From NCBI RefSeq assembly GCF_014699005.1, contig NZ_JACWZY010000002.1, forward strand, positions 248,001-312,000: 64,000 nt of DNA, written 5' to 3'. Shown in pieces: positions 35,591-44,128 of this stretch. The first letter of the stretch is position 1, and each line of letters opens with the position of its first letter. Origin of the DNA: Spirosoma profusum. Its GTDB lineage: Bacteria; Bacteroidota; Bacteroidia; Cytophagales; Spirosomataceae. A model generated the notes under the pieces. The model worked only from the letters and a program-made list of their open reading frames with translations. It ran no database searches and had not been told where the DNA came from. Made by a program: the position numbers and the translations under genes.

Positions 35591-36196
35591 ATGCTCCGAC
35601 TTATACCGTTTTTTACAACCGAAGCGCAGTTGATTACTGCCTTGAAGCGTGGCGAAAGTCGCGCCCATAAGGTTGTTTATGAACGATTTGCGGGAAAAAT
35701 GCTGGCGGTATGTACGCGTTATTGCGCCAATCGTGCCGATGCCGAAGAAGTGATGCTGGATGGGTTCATGCGGGTGTTCGAAAAAATTGAGCAGTTTCGG
35801 GAGCAGGGGAGTTTTGAGGGCTGGATTCGCCGGATCATGGTAACAGAATCATTAATGTTTCTACGCCGGAATAGACAATGGCGTCAGGAAATTCCGATTG
35901 ATGAAACGACACCCGAACCCGATTATGAATGGGCCGATGCCGCACTAAATGAAAACGATTTGCTACGTATGGTGAATCAATTGCCCGACGGTTATCGTAC
36001 CATATTTAACCTATACGCTATTGAAGGATACGCCCATGCTGAGATTGCCGAAATGCTGGGTATTTCGGAAGGGACATCCAAATCGCAGTTAAGCCGGGCA
36101 CGGACACTGTTGCAGACGAACTTAAAGAAATTAGAACAGGAGCCGGAATACCGGTCTGACTACTATGAAAAAACATACCGAAAAACAGCCCATTGA
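35591..36196 (+). CDS. RNA polymerase sigma-70 factor, ECF subfamily
   Basis: This 201-residue ECF sigma factor has region 2 (YERFAGKMLAVCTRYCANRA through FEGWIRRIMV, about 30-88), which melts and reads the -10-type element, and region 4 (LPDGYRTIFNLYAIEGYAHA, then IAEMLGISEGTSKSQLSRAR, about 137-177), a helix-turn-helix. The next gene overlaps its end by 32 bases and has the layout of a membrane anti-sigma factor, so the pair probably forms a signalling switch. Confidence 0.93.
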   Translation: MLRLIPFFTTEAQLITALKRGESRAHKVVYERFAGKMLAVCTRYCANRADAEEVMLDGFMRVFEKIEQFREQGSFEGWIRRIMVTESLMFLRRNRQWRQEIPIDETTPEPDYEWADAALNENDLLRMVNQLPDGYRTIFNLYAIEGYAHAEIAEMLGISEGTSKSQLSRARTLLQTNLKKLEQEPEYRSDYYEKTYRKTAH

Positions 36197-37067
36197 CGAC
36201 TTGTTTGCCCGAAAACTGGGTGATATGTCGCTGAGACCTAGCGCTGATGGTTTCGAGCGTTTACAGGCGCGTATGGGCCAGCAGACGGCAGAAACCAGGC
36301 TTGTTTTCTGGAGAAATCCGGCAATGCAACGCTACGTATCGGCAGCCGCTTGTTTGGTACTGGTTTGTACTCTGGGCTGGCGTTACTGGCCAAATAGCGA
36401 TAAAGCAATTTCTGGCGGCCCCAACGTAGCAGTCAATAAATCGCAAACAACGCGTCCCAAAAATCCCGTAAATCCAGCGACCGAAGTTCTGACAAAGCAA
36501 TCGTCATCTGACGATGCTACGTCTGCCCAACCTGCTACGTTAGCCAATGAACAAACGCAGTTGGTAGCCAAAACGCCAAGTAAACGTAGCAAACTAACAA
36601 CGCAGCCTATACATGAACAGAAATCGGTGGGGGCTCCCGAACGTAGCGAACCTGTTTTAGCGAAGATAGAATCAACGCAGTCACATCCAACTATAGAAAA
36701 CGCACGTCCGAACGTAGCACAAATTGATCCGATGAATTCTGGTCAGATTGCGTCTCCTGAAAGAACTGTAAAACCAATAGCTGCTTCTGAGCGGGTTCTG
36801 GTTGTAACGATTGCTGAACCGGAAGCATTGGCCGCTGCCCGTCAGGATGTAAAAGAAGTCAACGCAGAAAAATCGATAGCCGACACGGATCAGAATCCAG
36901 AGAAATCAGCGAAAACGGGTGGTTTATGGAATCAGGTAAAACGCTTCAAAGAGGGCGAAATATTTGCCCGACGTGATAACCAGCCTAGTGAAGACCGAGG
37001 TTTGTTAAGTCGGGCTTATACGGGCCTGAAACATAGTTTAGAGAAAGATAAATCCACCAAACAATGA
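36165..37067 (+). CDS. Putative membrane-bound anti-sigma factor
   Basis: A 300-residue protein with a short cytoplasmic N-terminus (about 1-48; PIDDLFARKLGDMSLRPS), one membrane helix (YVSAAACLVLVCTLGW, about 49-66) and a long low-complexity Ser/Thr/Lys/Glu-rich periplasmic part. Sequence alone does not show a zinc anti-sigma motif; the role is inferred from topology and from its 32-base overlap with the sigma factor gene. The gene is unusually rich in GCTACGT/ACGTAGC words (seven between 36331 and 36718). Confidence 0.65.
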   Translation: MKKHTEKQPIDDLFARKLGDMSLRPSADGFERLQARMGQQTAETRLVFWRNPAMQRYVSAAACLVLVCTLGWRYWPNSDKAISGGPNVAVNKSQTTRPKNPVNPATEVLTKQSSSDDATSAQPATLANEQTQLVAKTPSKRSKLTTQPIHEQKSVGAPERSEPVLAKIESTQSHPTIENARPNVAQIDPMNSGQIASPERTVKPIAASERVLVVTIAEPEALAAARQDVKEVNAEKSIADTDQNPEKSAKTGGLWNQVKRFKEGEIFARRDNQPSEDRGLLSRAYTGLKHSLEKDKSTKQ

Positions 37068-38080
37068 ATACGTTACTGCGTGTGGTAATTGCCACACTTA
37101 TCAGTACTGCGACATGGAACGCTCACGCGAAATCACTGGGACCTACTGATTCATTAGTGATTCGATTTGCCAATCGGACGAGACTGGTTATTTATGCGCC
37201 CGACAAAGCTGGTATTCAGGCGCTATCGAACTACGATCTCAACAAGATTGTGCGCGAAATGGGCATGAAACTGGATTCAGTTCCGGGTGGACAGACAGCT
37301 ATTTCGCAGGGAGGAGACCGATTTTTGAAAGATACGGTGCTGGTCGTTAAAACCGATAATAACACTACCACAGTCACAACTGAAAAAGTTACAGTCGAAC
37401 GTAGTGAATCCGATAAGCAGCGAGATCGTGACAGGGAGGAAGAAGAACGTAGAAGGCGCAGGCGGCACGAAAACCGAGGGCCTGATATAGGCGGTAGCTT
37501 TGGTCTTAATAGTTTCATTCAGCAGAGCCCAACTCCAGCTTTCCCCGAAACGGACTATGATTTATTGCCCTTGGGATCTCGGTACGTTGCACTATCAATA
37601 GGGGCTACACCTACACTCATTCCAGGTCGTTATGCTGCGTTGAAACTGTATTATGGTGTTGAGGTAGCCTGGAATAATTTCATGTTCGATGGAAACAATA
37701 TGGTTGTAAAAGGTAATACAACCGTCGAATTTCCAGATGCGGGCCGTGAATTACAGAAAAGCAAACTGACAGTCTGCACAATTGGTCTTCCAGTGGTGCC
37801 ACGGCTAACATTTTACAATAGCAGTGGTCGCAAGGTTGGTCATTTTGGGGTAGGAGGTTACATTAATTATAGGCTTGATAGCTATCGGAAAATAAAAGAA
37901 GCAGATGGCAGCACTGACCGGCGTCACTTCGATTTTTACCTCAACAATTATCGTTATGGGGTAATGGCTCAAGTGGGTATTCGAAGCTTCGACTTTTTTG
38001 TGAAGTATGATATTAGTCCGCTTTTCCAACCTGGAAAAGGGCCGGACGTTCGGGCGCTCAGCTTCGGCATTGGCCTGTAA
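37064..38080 (+). CDS. Predicted outer-membrane beta-barrel protein
   Basis: This 338-residue protein has a signal peptide (LLRVVIATLISTATWNAHA), a mixed-charge central stretch with many Arg/Glu residues (about 120-145, DKQRDRDREEEERRRRRRHE) and a C-terminal half of alternating hydrophobic strands ending in a glycine-rich SFGIGL. This suits a small outer-membrane barrel. It overlaps the anti-sigma-like gene by 4 bases (ATGA), so sigma factor, regulator and barrel are one transcription unit; the barrel could be a target or a sensor input. No specific family recognised. Confidence 0.7.
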   Translation: MNTLLRVVIATLISTATWNAHAKSLGPTDSLVIRFANRTRLVIYAPDKAGIQALSNYDLNKIVREMGMKLDSVPGGQTAISQGGDRFLKDTVLVVKTDNNTTTVTTEKVTVERSESDKQRDRDREEEERRRRRRHENRGPDIGGSFGLNSFIQQSPTPAFPETDYDLLPLGSRYVALSIGATPTLIPGRYAALKLYYGVEVAWNNFMFDGNNMVVKGNTTVEFPDAGRELQKSKLTVCTIGLPVVPRLTFYNSSGRKVGHFGVGGYINYRLDSYRKIKEADGSTDRRHFDFYLNNYRYGVMAQVGIRSFDFFVKYDISPLFQPGKGPDVRALSFGIGL

Positions 38081-38082
38081 TT

Positions 38083-38922
38083 ATGCCTAATCAAACCATT
38101 TCGATTATTGGCCTGGGCTGGATTGGTTTGCCACTCGCCGAAAATTTAGTAGCCGAAGAATTTCGTGTAAAAGGCAGCGTTACGTCCGCTGAAAAAAAGG
38201 CAACGTTACGTGAAAAAGGTATTGATACATATCAGCTTCAATTAAATCCTGAGCCAATTGGCGATCTGGACACGCTACTTCAAACCGATACGTTGGTCAT
38301 TAACGTACCTCCAAAAGCCGGAAAGTTCGGTGATACGTATCATCCGCAGCAAATTCAGTTTTTGACTGATGCCATACAAAATTCGCCTGTCAGGAACGTT
38401 CTCTACGTTAGTTCAACGTCCGTCTATCCTGACATAAGCGCCGACGTAGCGAACCACGTAGTGCGCGAAACTGACGTAACATTACTTGATCACTCAGCAG
38501 CCCCTGCCTTGTTTCAGGCGGAAGATTTGATACGTGGCCTTTCGCCAGATCGGTTGGTGACCATTGTCCGTTGCGCTGGGTTAATGGGTTACGACCGCAT
38601 TCCCGGTAAATACGTAGCAGGACGTAGCGTAGACAGTGGCAGGCTGCCCGTTAATTACCTGCACCAGGACGATGCTGTTGGTATTTTAACAGCCCTGATT
38701 CAACAGCCCATTTCTGGCACGTTCAACGCCGTCGCTCCAGAACATCCTGCCCGTGAAGCCATCTATCGGAAAAGCTGCGCGCAATTTGGCTACGGATTAC
38801 CCACCTTCGTTGAACCTAAGGGATTGTTACCTTATAAAATCGTGTCAGGCCAAAAACTTGACGAAGCCACTCGCTACATCTTTAAATATTCGGATCCTTT
38901 GCAATTTTTCTACAAGCGATAG
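38083..38922 (+). CDS. NAD(P)-binding SDR/epimerase-like protein (YeeZ-like)
   Basis: This 279-residue protein starts with a Rossmann nucleotide-binding motif (IIGLGWIGLPLAENL, residues 8-22) and has an extended SDR layout with NVLYVSSTSVYPD (about 105-117). It resembles YeeZ-type NAD-dependent epimerase/dehydratases, whose substrate is unknown. The usual YxxxK catalytic pair is not evident at the expected place. It follows the barrel gene by 2 bases. Confidence 0.82.
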   Translation: MPNQTISIIGLGWIGLPLAENLVAEEFRVKGSVTSAEKKATLREKGIDTYQLQLNPEPIGDLDTLLQTDTLVINVPPKAGKFGDTYHPQQIQFLTDAIQNSPVRNVLYVSSTSVYPDISADVANHVVRETDVTLLDHSAAPALFQAEDLIRGLSPDRLVTIVRCAGLMGYDRIPGKYVAGRSVDSGRLPVNYLHQDDAVGILTALIQQPISGTFNAVAPEHPAREAIYRKSCAQFGYGLPTFVEPKGLLPYKIVSGQKLDEATRYIFKYSDPLQFFYKR

Positions 38923-38975
38923 GTGTTACAATAGATAATCACGTTCTCATAACGTAGCTAATACGTATCAACTTA

Positions 38976-39608
38976 ATGAAAAATCCAGTGCTTATTTTCG
39001 GAGCAGGTAGCCTTGGCGTAACGGCTCTGGACCTGTTTCAACGTAATAACGTAGTAGTTTATGGTCTGCTCGACGATACTAAAGAACTGCATGGAAAGGA
39101 ATTCGGCGACGTATCAGTTTTGGGCGATACCGACGATGATGGCTTTCTAAAATTAATCGGTCATAAATGTGAAGCGTTTGTGGCTATCGGCGATGCGCGG
39201 GTCCGTAAACGGCTTGTGAAGATGCTGAACGAACGACGCAAAGTGCAGCCCGTCAACGCCATCCATGATACATCCATCGTTTCGACTTTGGCCAGTATAG
39301 GCCACGGAAATTTAATTGCAGCCAGAGCGGTCGTTAATCCATATGCTGAAATCGGGCATCACTGCATCATCCAGTCGGGAGTTGTTATCGAAAGTCAGGC
39401 CAAACTAGGTGATTACGTTCAAATTGGAACGGGTAGCCTGGTTAGCAGTGGAGCTGTGATAGAAGAAGGAGTGTTTGTTGGGGCAGGAGCTGTTATTGTC
39501 GCGGGAATTACGATTGGTAAAAATGCCCGCGTTGGTGCAGGTTCGGTCGTGATTGAGAACGTAGCAGCAGGCGCAACAGTCTTCGGGAATCCAGCGAAAG
39601 GGGTTTAG
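38976..39608 (+). CDS. NeuD/PglD-family sugar O- or N-acyltransferase
   Basis: This 210-residue protein has an N-terminal PglD-type Rossmann-like domain (LIFGAGSLGVTALDLF, about 4-19) and a left-handed beta-helix made of hexapeptide repeats (ARAVVNPYAEIGHHCIIQSG onward, about 113-205) ending NPAKGV. Family members transfer acetyl groups to sialic acids or to amino sugars for glycan synthesis. fcl, another nucleotide-sugar gene, lies nearby. Confidence 0.88.
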   Translation: MKNPVLIFGAGSLGVTALDLFQRNNVVVYGLLDDTKELHGKEFGDVSVLGDTDDDGFLKLIGHKCEAFVAIGDARVRKRLVKMLNERRKVQPVNAIHDTSIVSTLASIGHGNLIAARAVVNPYAEIGHHCIIQSGVVIESQAKLGDYVQIGTGSLVSSGAVIEEGVFVGAGAVIVAGITIGKNARVGAGSVVIENVAAGATVFGNPAKGV

Positions 39609-39613
39609 GTAAG

Positions 39614-39658
39614 CGTAGCGCGGACGGTCTGCCATTGCAGTGGACCGTCTGCGCTACG
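39614..39658. terminator. 16-bp inverted repeat between convergent genes
   Basis: CGTAGCGCGGACGGTC (39614-39629) pairs with 39643-39658 over 16 bp with one G-T type mismatch and a 13-base loop. It lies exactly between two converging genes. There is no T-run, so it may be a factor-assisted or REP-type element. Its stem tips are CGTAGC/GCTACG, part of the word enriched across the window. Confidence 0.55.
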
Positions 39659-39662
39659 ACAC

Positions 39663-40667
39663 CTAATTATTCGTTTCGTCGTCCTCTACGACTTTCTCTT
39701 TGGCGCGTTCGAACGTTACTTTTCCTTTTTCATCCCATTCCGTAAGAACGAACGATTCGAACTCGCTGTCCCAACGATCTGCCGCGTGCTGTATGAGTTT
39801 TCGGCGCATCCGTCGGCCACTTGGATTGATAGGATAATATTCAGTCCAGCGACCAATTTTAACGCCATTGTCGTATTTGCCTTCTTCGGCCAGCAACCCA
39901 TTTTCGTGGAAGGCCATATAGCTTCCTTTCACCTTGCCATATTCGACCGGAATAATTTCTTTGATTTTATGATGCGATGAATCATAGAACACCAACCTTG
40001 ATTCGGCCGGAACACCCCGAAGCCAGCGCATTTTGTCGGTAAGCATGAAATGGGTATCGTATTTTTCCCAGCGACCATCTTTCATACCCGCATAGTAAAA
40101 ACCTTCTTCAACGAGGTCACCGTTCTGATACCGTTTGTAAGGGCCATGCAACAATAAACCATTGCCTTCGTCGCGGACAATTGAACTCGTTACGCGTCCT
40201 GATTTCTGGTAATACCGATAAATTTCGCGAACGTAAGGAAGGGGCTTAGCTGCGTCATTATCGCGCAAAATATGAAATTCTTCCACAATGGTCCGGTCGC
40301 CACTACCCAGTTTGGTATAGGCTTTCACCATCGACAAGCCTTCATACTCGCTTTTTGACTGCTTATTTTTGGCTTTTTTGTCAGCTTTTAACTTTTTAAG
40401 CTGTTTCACTTTCAGCCCCAAATCTTTAACCTCAGCCAAATACGAATCTTTTTGCTCTTTCAGCGAAGACATACTCGGCAGACCAAGCGTGGTTAACGAT
40501 GAAGGCACTGATGAGAACGGAGAAGCTGGTGCGCCGGACGATTCTAATACTGGTTTCGACGCCGTAGTCAACGACGACGGGGCCGTTGGTGGCTGGGCAT
40601 GAGCAAGTGTCAACGATCCGTTGAATAACAAAAGAAGAATTGGGAGTTTTAAATCAGAAGCAAACAT
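39663..40667 (-). CDS. Exported protein with MORN/YwqK-like repeats
   Basis: A 334-residue protein with a signal peptide ending LTLAHAQ, a Ser/Pro-rich linker, a Lys-rich coiled segment (about 75-110) and repeats of the MORN/YwqK type: LHGPYKRYQNGDLVEEGFYY (about 173-192), MKDGRWEKYD, AFHENGLLAEEGKYDNGVKI and GRWTEYYP. Such repeats are common in secreted Bacteroidota proteins and are sometimes labelled YwqK-family antitoxins, but no toxin is adjacent. Function unknown. Confidence 0.75.
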   Translation of the reverse strand: MFASDLKLPILLLLFNGSLTLAHAQPPTAPSSLTTASKPVLESSGAPASPFSSVPSSLTTLGLPSMSSLKEQKDSYLAEVKDLGLKVKQLKKLKADKKAKNKQSKSEYEGLSMVKAYTKLGSGDRTIVEEFHILRDNDAAKPLPYVREIYRYYQKSGRVTSSIVRDEGNGLLLHGPYKRYQNGDLVEEGFYYAGMKDGRWEKYDTHFMLTDKMRWLRGVPAESRLVFYDSSHHKIKEIIPVEYGKVKGSYMAFHENGLLAEEGKYDNGVKIGRWTEYYPINPSGRRMRRKLIQHAADRWDSEFESFVLTEWDEKGKVTFERAKEKVVEDDETNN

Positions 40668-40700
40668 GGCGTCTGGAAACGGTTGTGGCCTTAAGTTTGT

Positions 40701-40708
40701 TACTTTTG
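40701..40708 (+). promoter_or_regulatory. Candidate -7 box of the fcl promoter
   Basis: TACTTTTG matches TAnnTTTG and lies 73 bases before the fcl start. A TTG at 40683-40685 is only 15 bases upstream, shorter than usual. Confidence 0.5.
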
Positions 40709-40780
40709 CAACGTTAAAGAAAGCTTTATTATTTTATCATTCAACCGTCTGCTTGTCTGCGGTTTGTTTCTTAGTCATCT

Positions 40781-41722
40781 GTGGAAAAACAGGCTCGTAT
40801 TTATATTGCCGGACATCGTGGTATGGTGGGTTCGGCCATTACTCGTAAACTTCAATCGGAAGGTTATACTAACCTGATCACCCGTACTTCATCCGAACTG
40901 GATTTACGCAACCAGGCTGCTGTCGCCGATTTTTTCGCGGAGGAGCAACCTGAATATGTATTTCTGGCGGCCGCTAAAGTTGGCGGTATCATGGCCAACA
41001 ACACCTATCGTGCCGAATTTCTGTATGATAACCTCATGATTGAATCAAATATCATTCATCAGGCTTATGTAACAGGCGTTAAGAAATTGTTGTTCCTGGG
41101 TTCGTCGTGTATTTATCCGAAACTGGCTCCGCAGCCCCTAAAGGAAGAATATTTGCTGAGCGGTTTTCTGGAAGCAACAAACGAGCCATACGCTATTGCT
41201 AAAATCACGGGTATAAAACTTTGTGAGTCATACCGGAGTCAGTACGGTTGTAATTTCATTTCGGCCATGCCAACCAATCTGTATGGGCCAAATGATAACT
41301 ACGATTTGCAGGGTTCGCATGTATTACCAGCACTGATTCGTAAGTTTCACGAAGCGAAAATCAACGACCAACCCTCTGTTGAAGTTTGGGGAACCGGGTC
41401 GCCACGGCGTGAGTTTCTCCATGCCGATGATTTGGCCGATGCCTGTTTCTATCTGATGCAGCACTACAGCGATGAGTCATTTGTGAACATCGGTACTGGT
41501 GAGGACGTAACGATACGAGAACTGGCCGAATTGGTGAAAGAAACAATTGGATTTGAGGGCGAACTACGCTGGAACACTGAAAAGCCGGATGGTACGCCCC
41601 GCAAATTGATGGACGTATCACGCTTGCATTCGATGGGCTGGAAGCATACAACCGAGCTTAAAGAAGGTATCGAACAAACGTATCAGGATTTTCTGGCGAA
41701 CGAGGTATTGTACGTCGAATAG
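40781..41722 (+). CDS. fcl: GDP-L-fucose synthase
   Basis: This enzyme converts GDP-4-keto-6-deoxymannose to GDP-L-fucose by epimerisation and NADPH reduction. The 313-residue SDR protein has the nucleotide-binding [10 protein letters not shown] (about 9-18), the catalytic [11 protein letters not shown] serine region (about 105-115) and the YAIAK pair (about 136-140). The start is GTG at 40781, needed to include the nucleotide-binding strand. Its partner gmd is not in the window. A bidirectional terminator follows. Confidence 0.95.
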   Translation: MEKQARIYIAGHRGMVGSAITRKLQSEGYTNLITRTSSELDLRNQAAVADFFAEEQPEYVFLAAAKVGGIMANNTYRAEFLYDNLMIESNIIHQAYVTGVKKLLFLGSSCIYPKLAPQPLKEEYLLSGFLEATNEPYAIAKITGIKLCESYRSQYGCNFISAMPTNLYGPNDNYDLQGSHVLPALIRKFHEAKINDQPSVEVWGTGSPRREFLHADDLADACFYLMQHYSDESFVNIGTGEDVTIRELAELVKETIGFEGELRWNTEKPDGTPRKLMDVSRLHSMGWKHTTELKEGIEQTYQDFLANEVLYVE

Positions 41723-41740
41723 CCAACATATTCGCTCATA

Positions 41741-41772
41741 AAAAAGCCATCGTATTCACCGATGGCCTTTTT
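41741..41772. terminator. Bidirectional terminator after fcl
   Basis: GCCATCG (41746-41752) pairs with CGATGGC (41760-41766) over a 7-base loop, with A residues before and T residues after, so it serves both fcl and the converging TPR gene. Confidence 0.88.
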
Positions 41773-41809
41773 ATTGGATTATATCCGACGACTTAAGACT
41801 GACGACTAT

Positions 41810-42601
41810 TTACTTAAATACTCCTTTGGGGTCAGGTTGTTTAGCCAATAATTCATTAAGGTATGTTAAATCGAGTGACGACAGATCGATGCTACGTGCC
41901 TGGTGAAAATATTCCCAGGCTTTGGGATAGTCGGCTTTCAGAAATTGAACGACGGACAGCTTCTGAAAGGATAACGCGTTCGGGTTTAACGTAACGGCAC
42001 GATGTAAATGCGCTTCTGCTTCTGCCAGCATATCGGCATCGGGTTTATCCTGGTAACATTTAATTTCGACCGTTGCCAAATCAGTTAATAAAACGGTGTT
42101 ACTGTCGGCTATTGCTGTTCCTTTTCTCAGTATCTTGATGGCGTCTGTCAGGTGGTTTTTCTGGTAACAAATTACGCCTAGCCCCCAGTACGCATCGACA
42201 TTGTCGTGGTTGAGCAACCAGGATAAATTAAAGCGATGGGCTGCCGTATCAAGTTGTCCTTTATCGACATAATCCCAACCACGGGCGGCAAAAAAATCGC
42301 TGGCATCTGAGCGGCTGGCGAAATTACGATCACAATCGTTCAGAAAACGGATTTCCTGGTCAATCTGATCGCTCGTTTTCGCGCTCTCATTCAGCAAAGG
42401 CAAAGTATTGACTTCGCCCCCGCTTGTTTCAATTGAGGTAGACTCTGTAGATTGATTTGACTCCTGATGGGTGGTTGGCGTTTGAACAGCCGTACCCGAA
42501 CGCGCTGATATAATAAGCTGCTTAGGCTGGGCTACCGACAAAATTGGCAAGCCAACGAAAGAATACACTATCAGTTTTATCCAAGTACGCATAGGGGGCA
42601 C
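41810..42601 (-). CDS. Exported tetratricopeptide-repeat protein
   Basis: A 263-residue protein with a signal peptide (LIVYSFVGLPILSVAQ), a low-complexity Thr/Ser/Glu linker and several TPR-type helices, for example AAHRFNLSWLLNHDNVDAYW, GLGVICYQKNHLTDAIKIL and KAWEYFHQARSIDLSSLDLT. TPRs mediate protein contacts; the partner is unknown. Confidence 0.78.
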   Translation of the reverse strand: MPPMRTWIKLIVYSFVGLPILSVAQPKQLIISARSGTAVQTPTTHQESNQSTESTSIETSGGEVNTLPLLNESAKTSDQIDQEIRFLNDCDRNFASRSDASDFFAARGWDYVDKGQLDTAAHRFNLSWLLNHDNVDAYWGLGVICYQKNHLTDAIKILRKGTAIADSNTVLLTDLATVEIKCYQDKPDADMLAEAEAHLHRAVTLNPNALSFQKLSVVQFLKADYPKAWEYFHQARSIDLSSLDLTYLNELLAKQPDPKGVFK

Positions 42602-42664
42602 TAAACCACAGGTTTGGTTTCGATAAAACGAAAAAGGAACCGAAGTTAGTACATTCTCAGTGAA

Positions 42665-44065
42665 TTACCGACGTCCGCGCCGTAAACTTGTACGCTTTGC
42701 TGGCCCCGATTTAGGTGCTGTATTTACACCCGGTCGCCGACTGACCAAACCAGACTTTGCTGGCTGATTACCAGCCGATTTCGATTTAGGCTTTTTTGAC
42801 CCTTTGGGTAGGTTTTTTGCCTTTTTTTCGTGGAAAGCTCCCTTAAAATCAGGGTCTTCTTTTCTACGTTGCAGGTCAATTTCACGTAGCATATCCTGCT
42901 GCTCATCGAACGGCGTTTCGACAACTTCTACTTGGGGAGGTAATGGTTGCCGGGGAATAGTCATTCTGATGATTTTCTCAATTTTCTGTACGTGATATTC
43001 TTCGGCCATTGTCAGGAACGTAATGGCTTCACCCGTATGTTTAGCGCGCCCAGTTCGACCAATCCGGTGTACGTAATCTTCGTAAATCAGCGGCAAATCG
43101 AAATTGATAACGTGACTCACTTCCGCTACGTCGATACCACGGGCTGCTACGTCGGTAGCTACCAGAACCTGAAGAGTCCCGTCTTTAAAAGCCTCCATAG
43201 CGTTGATACGTGTATTTTGGCCTTTGTTGGCATGGATTACCCGAATTTTATCAGATTCAACCACTTTGCGGGCCAGAAACTTATAAATATTTTCGGCCGT
43301 GGTCTTCGTCCGTGCAAAAATAATGACGCGCTGGAATTGGTCTTTGCTGATCAGGTAATCAAGAAAATTGATTTTGGTGCGAAAATTTGGCACTTCATAC
43401 AAAACTTGATTAACCATTTCGGCCGTCGATGCCTGTGGAGAGACTTCCACTTTAATAGGAGCTTCCAGAAATTCACCCGAAAGCCGTTCAACTCGCCCGC
43501 CAAACGTAGCAGAGAAAAGCAGATTCTGCCGTTTGGTGGGAATAACCTCTAAAATCGACCGAATCTGGGGCATAAAACCCATGTCCATCATTTTATCGGC
43601 TTCATCCAGCACCATCGTGCGGATTTCTTTCGTCACAATTTCGCCCATCCGATACAGGTCCATGAAGCGGCCGGGAGTTGCCACCAGTAAATCGACGCCT
43701 TTACGTAACGTTTCAATTTGTGTTTTTGGACCAAGTCCGCCGTAAAGTGCTACGTGCCGCAGATCGGTGTACTTGCCTATTTGCCCAACGGCTTCGTTGA
43801 TTTGGAGAACCAGCTCGCGGGTGGGAGCCAGAATCAATGCACGAGGGTTCATGCCCTGCGCGTATTTTATTTTCATCAGCAGCGGAAGCAGATAGGCCGC
43901 TGTTTTGCCAGTACCGGTCTGTGCGATGCCCAGTACGTCATGATTACCCAGACTCAGCGGAATGGTTTTCTGCTGTATTGGGGTAGGTTCGGTATACCCC
44001 AGATCGGCTACAGCATTCAGCAACTGCCGGTTCAACTCAAATTGTTCGAAAGAAGTAAAATCCAT
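42665..44065 (-). CDS. DEAD-box ATP-dependent RNA helicase (RhlE-like)
   Basis: This 466-residue helicase shows all core motifs in order: Q-motif GYTEPTPIQQKTIP (about 19-32), Walker A AQTGTGKT (about 48-55), PTRELVLQI, DEADKMMDMGF (about 155), SATF, VIIFARTKTTAENI, ATDVAARGIDVAEV and HRIGRTGR. A basic Lys/Arg-rich tail (about 400-466) adds RNA affinity, as in RhlE relatives that unwind structured RNA in ribosome assembly or decay. It is transcribed from its own start next to the kinase gene. Confidence 0.95.
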   Translation of the reverse strand: MDFTSFEQFELNRQLLNAVADLGYTEPTPIQQKTIPLSLGNHDVLGIAQTGTGKTAAYLLPLLMKIKYAQGMNPRALILAPTRELVLQINEAVGQIGKYTDLRHVALYGGLGPKTQIETLRKGVDLLVATPGRFMDLYRMGEIVTKEIRTMVLDEADKMMDMGFMPQIRSILEVIPTKRQNLLFSATFGGRVERLSGEFLEAPIKVEVSPQASTAEMVNQVLYEVPNFRTKINFLDYLISKDQFQRVIIFARTKTTAENIYKFLARKVVESDKIRVIHANKGQNTRINAMEAFKDGTLQVLVATDVAARGIDVAEVSHVINFDLPLIYEDYVHRIGRTGRAKHTGEAITFLTMAEEYHVQKIEKIIRMTIPRQPLPPQVEVVETPFDEQQDMLREIDLQRRKEDPDFKGAFHEKKAKNLPKGSKKPKSKSAGNQPAKSGLVSRRPGVNTAPKSGPAKRTSLRRGRR

Positions 44066-44128
44066 AGGTGTTAGTCAACAGTCGATAGTCAACGGTCTTT
44101 TAAAACTACCGCCTATTAACTACCAACT

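Noticed and set aside
39663-40667. YwqK-type antitoxin of a toxin-antitoxin pair
   Set aside because: The MORN-like repeats resemble proteins with that label, but the protein is exported and no toxin gene is adjacent.
42947-44074. Several plus-strand frames opposite the RNA helicase gene
   Set aside because: Antisense shadows; the minus-strand frame holds every DEAD-box motif in order.
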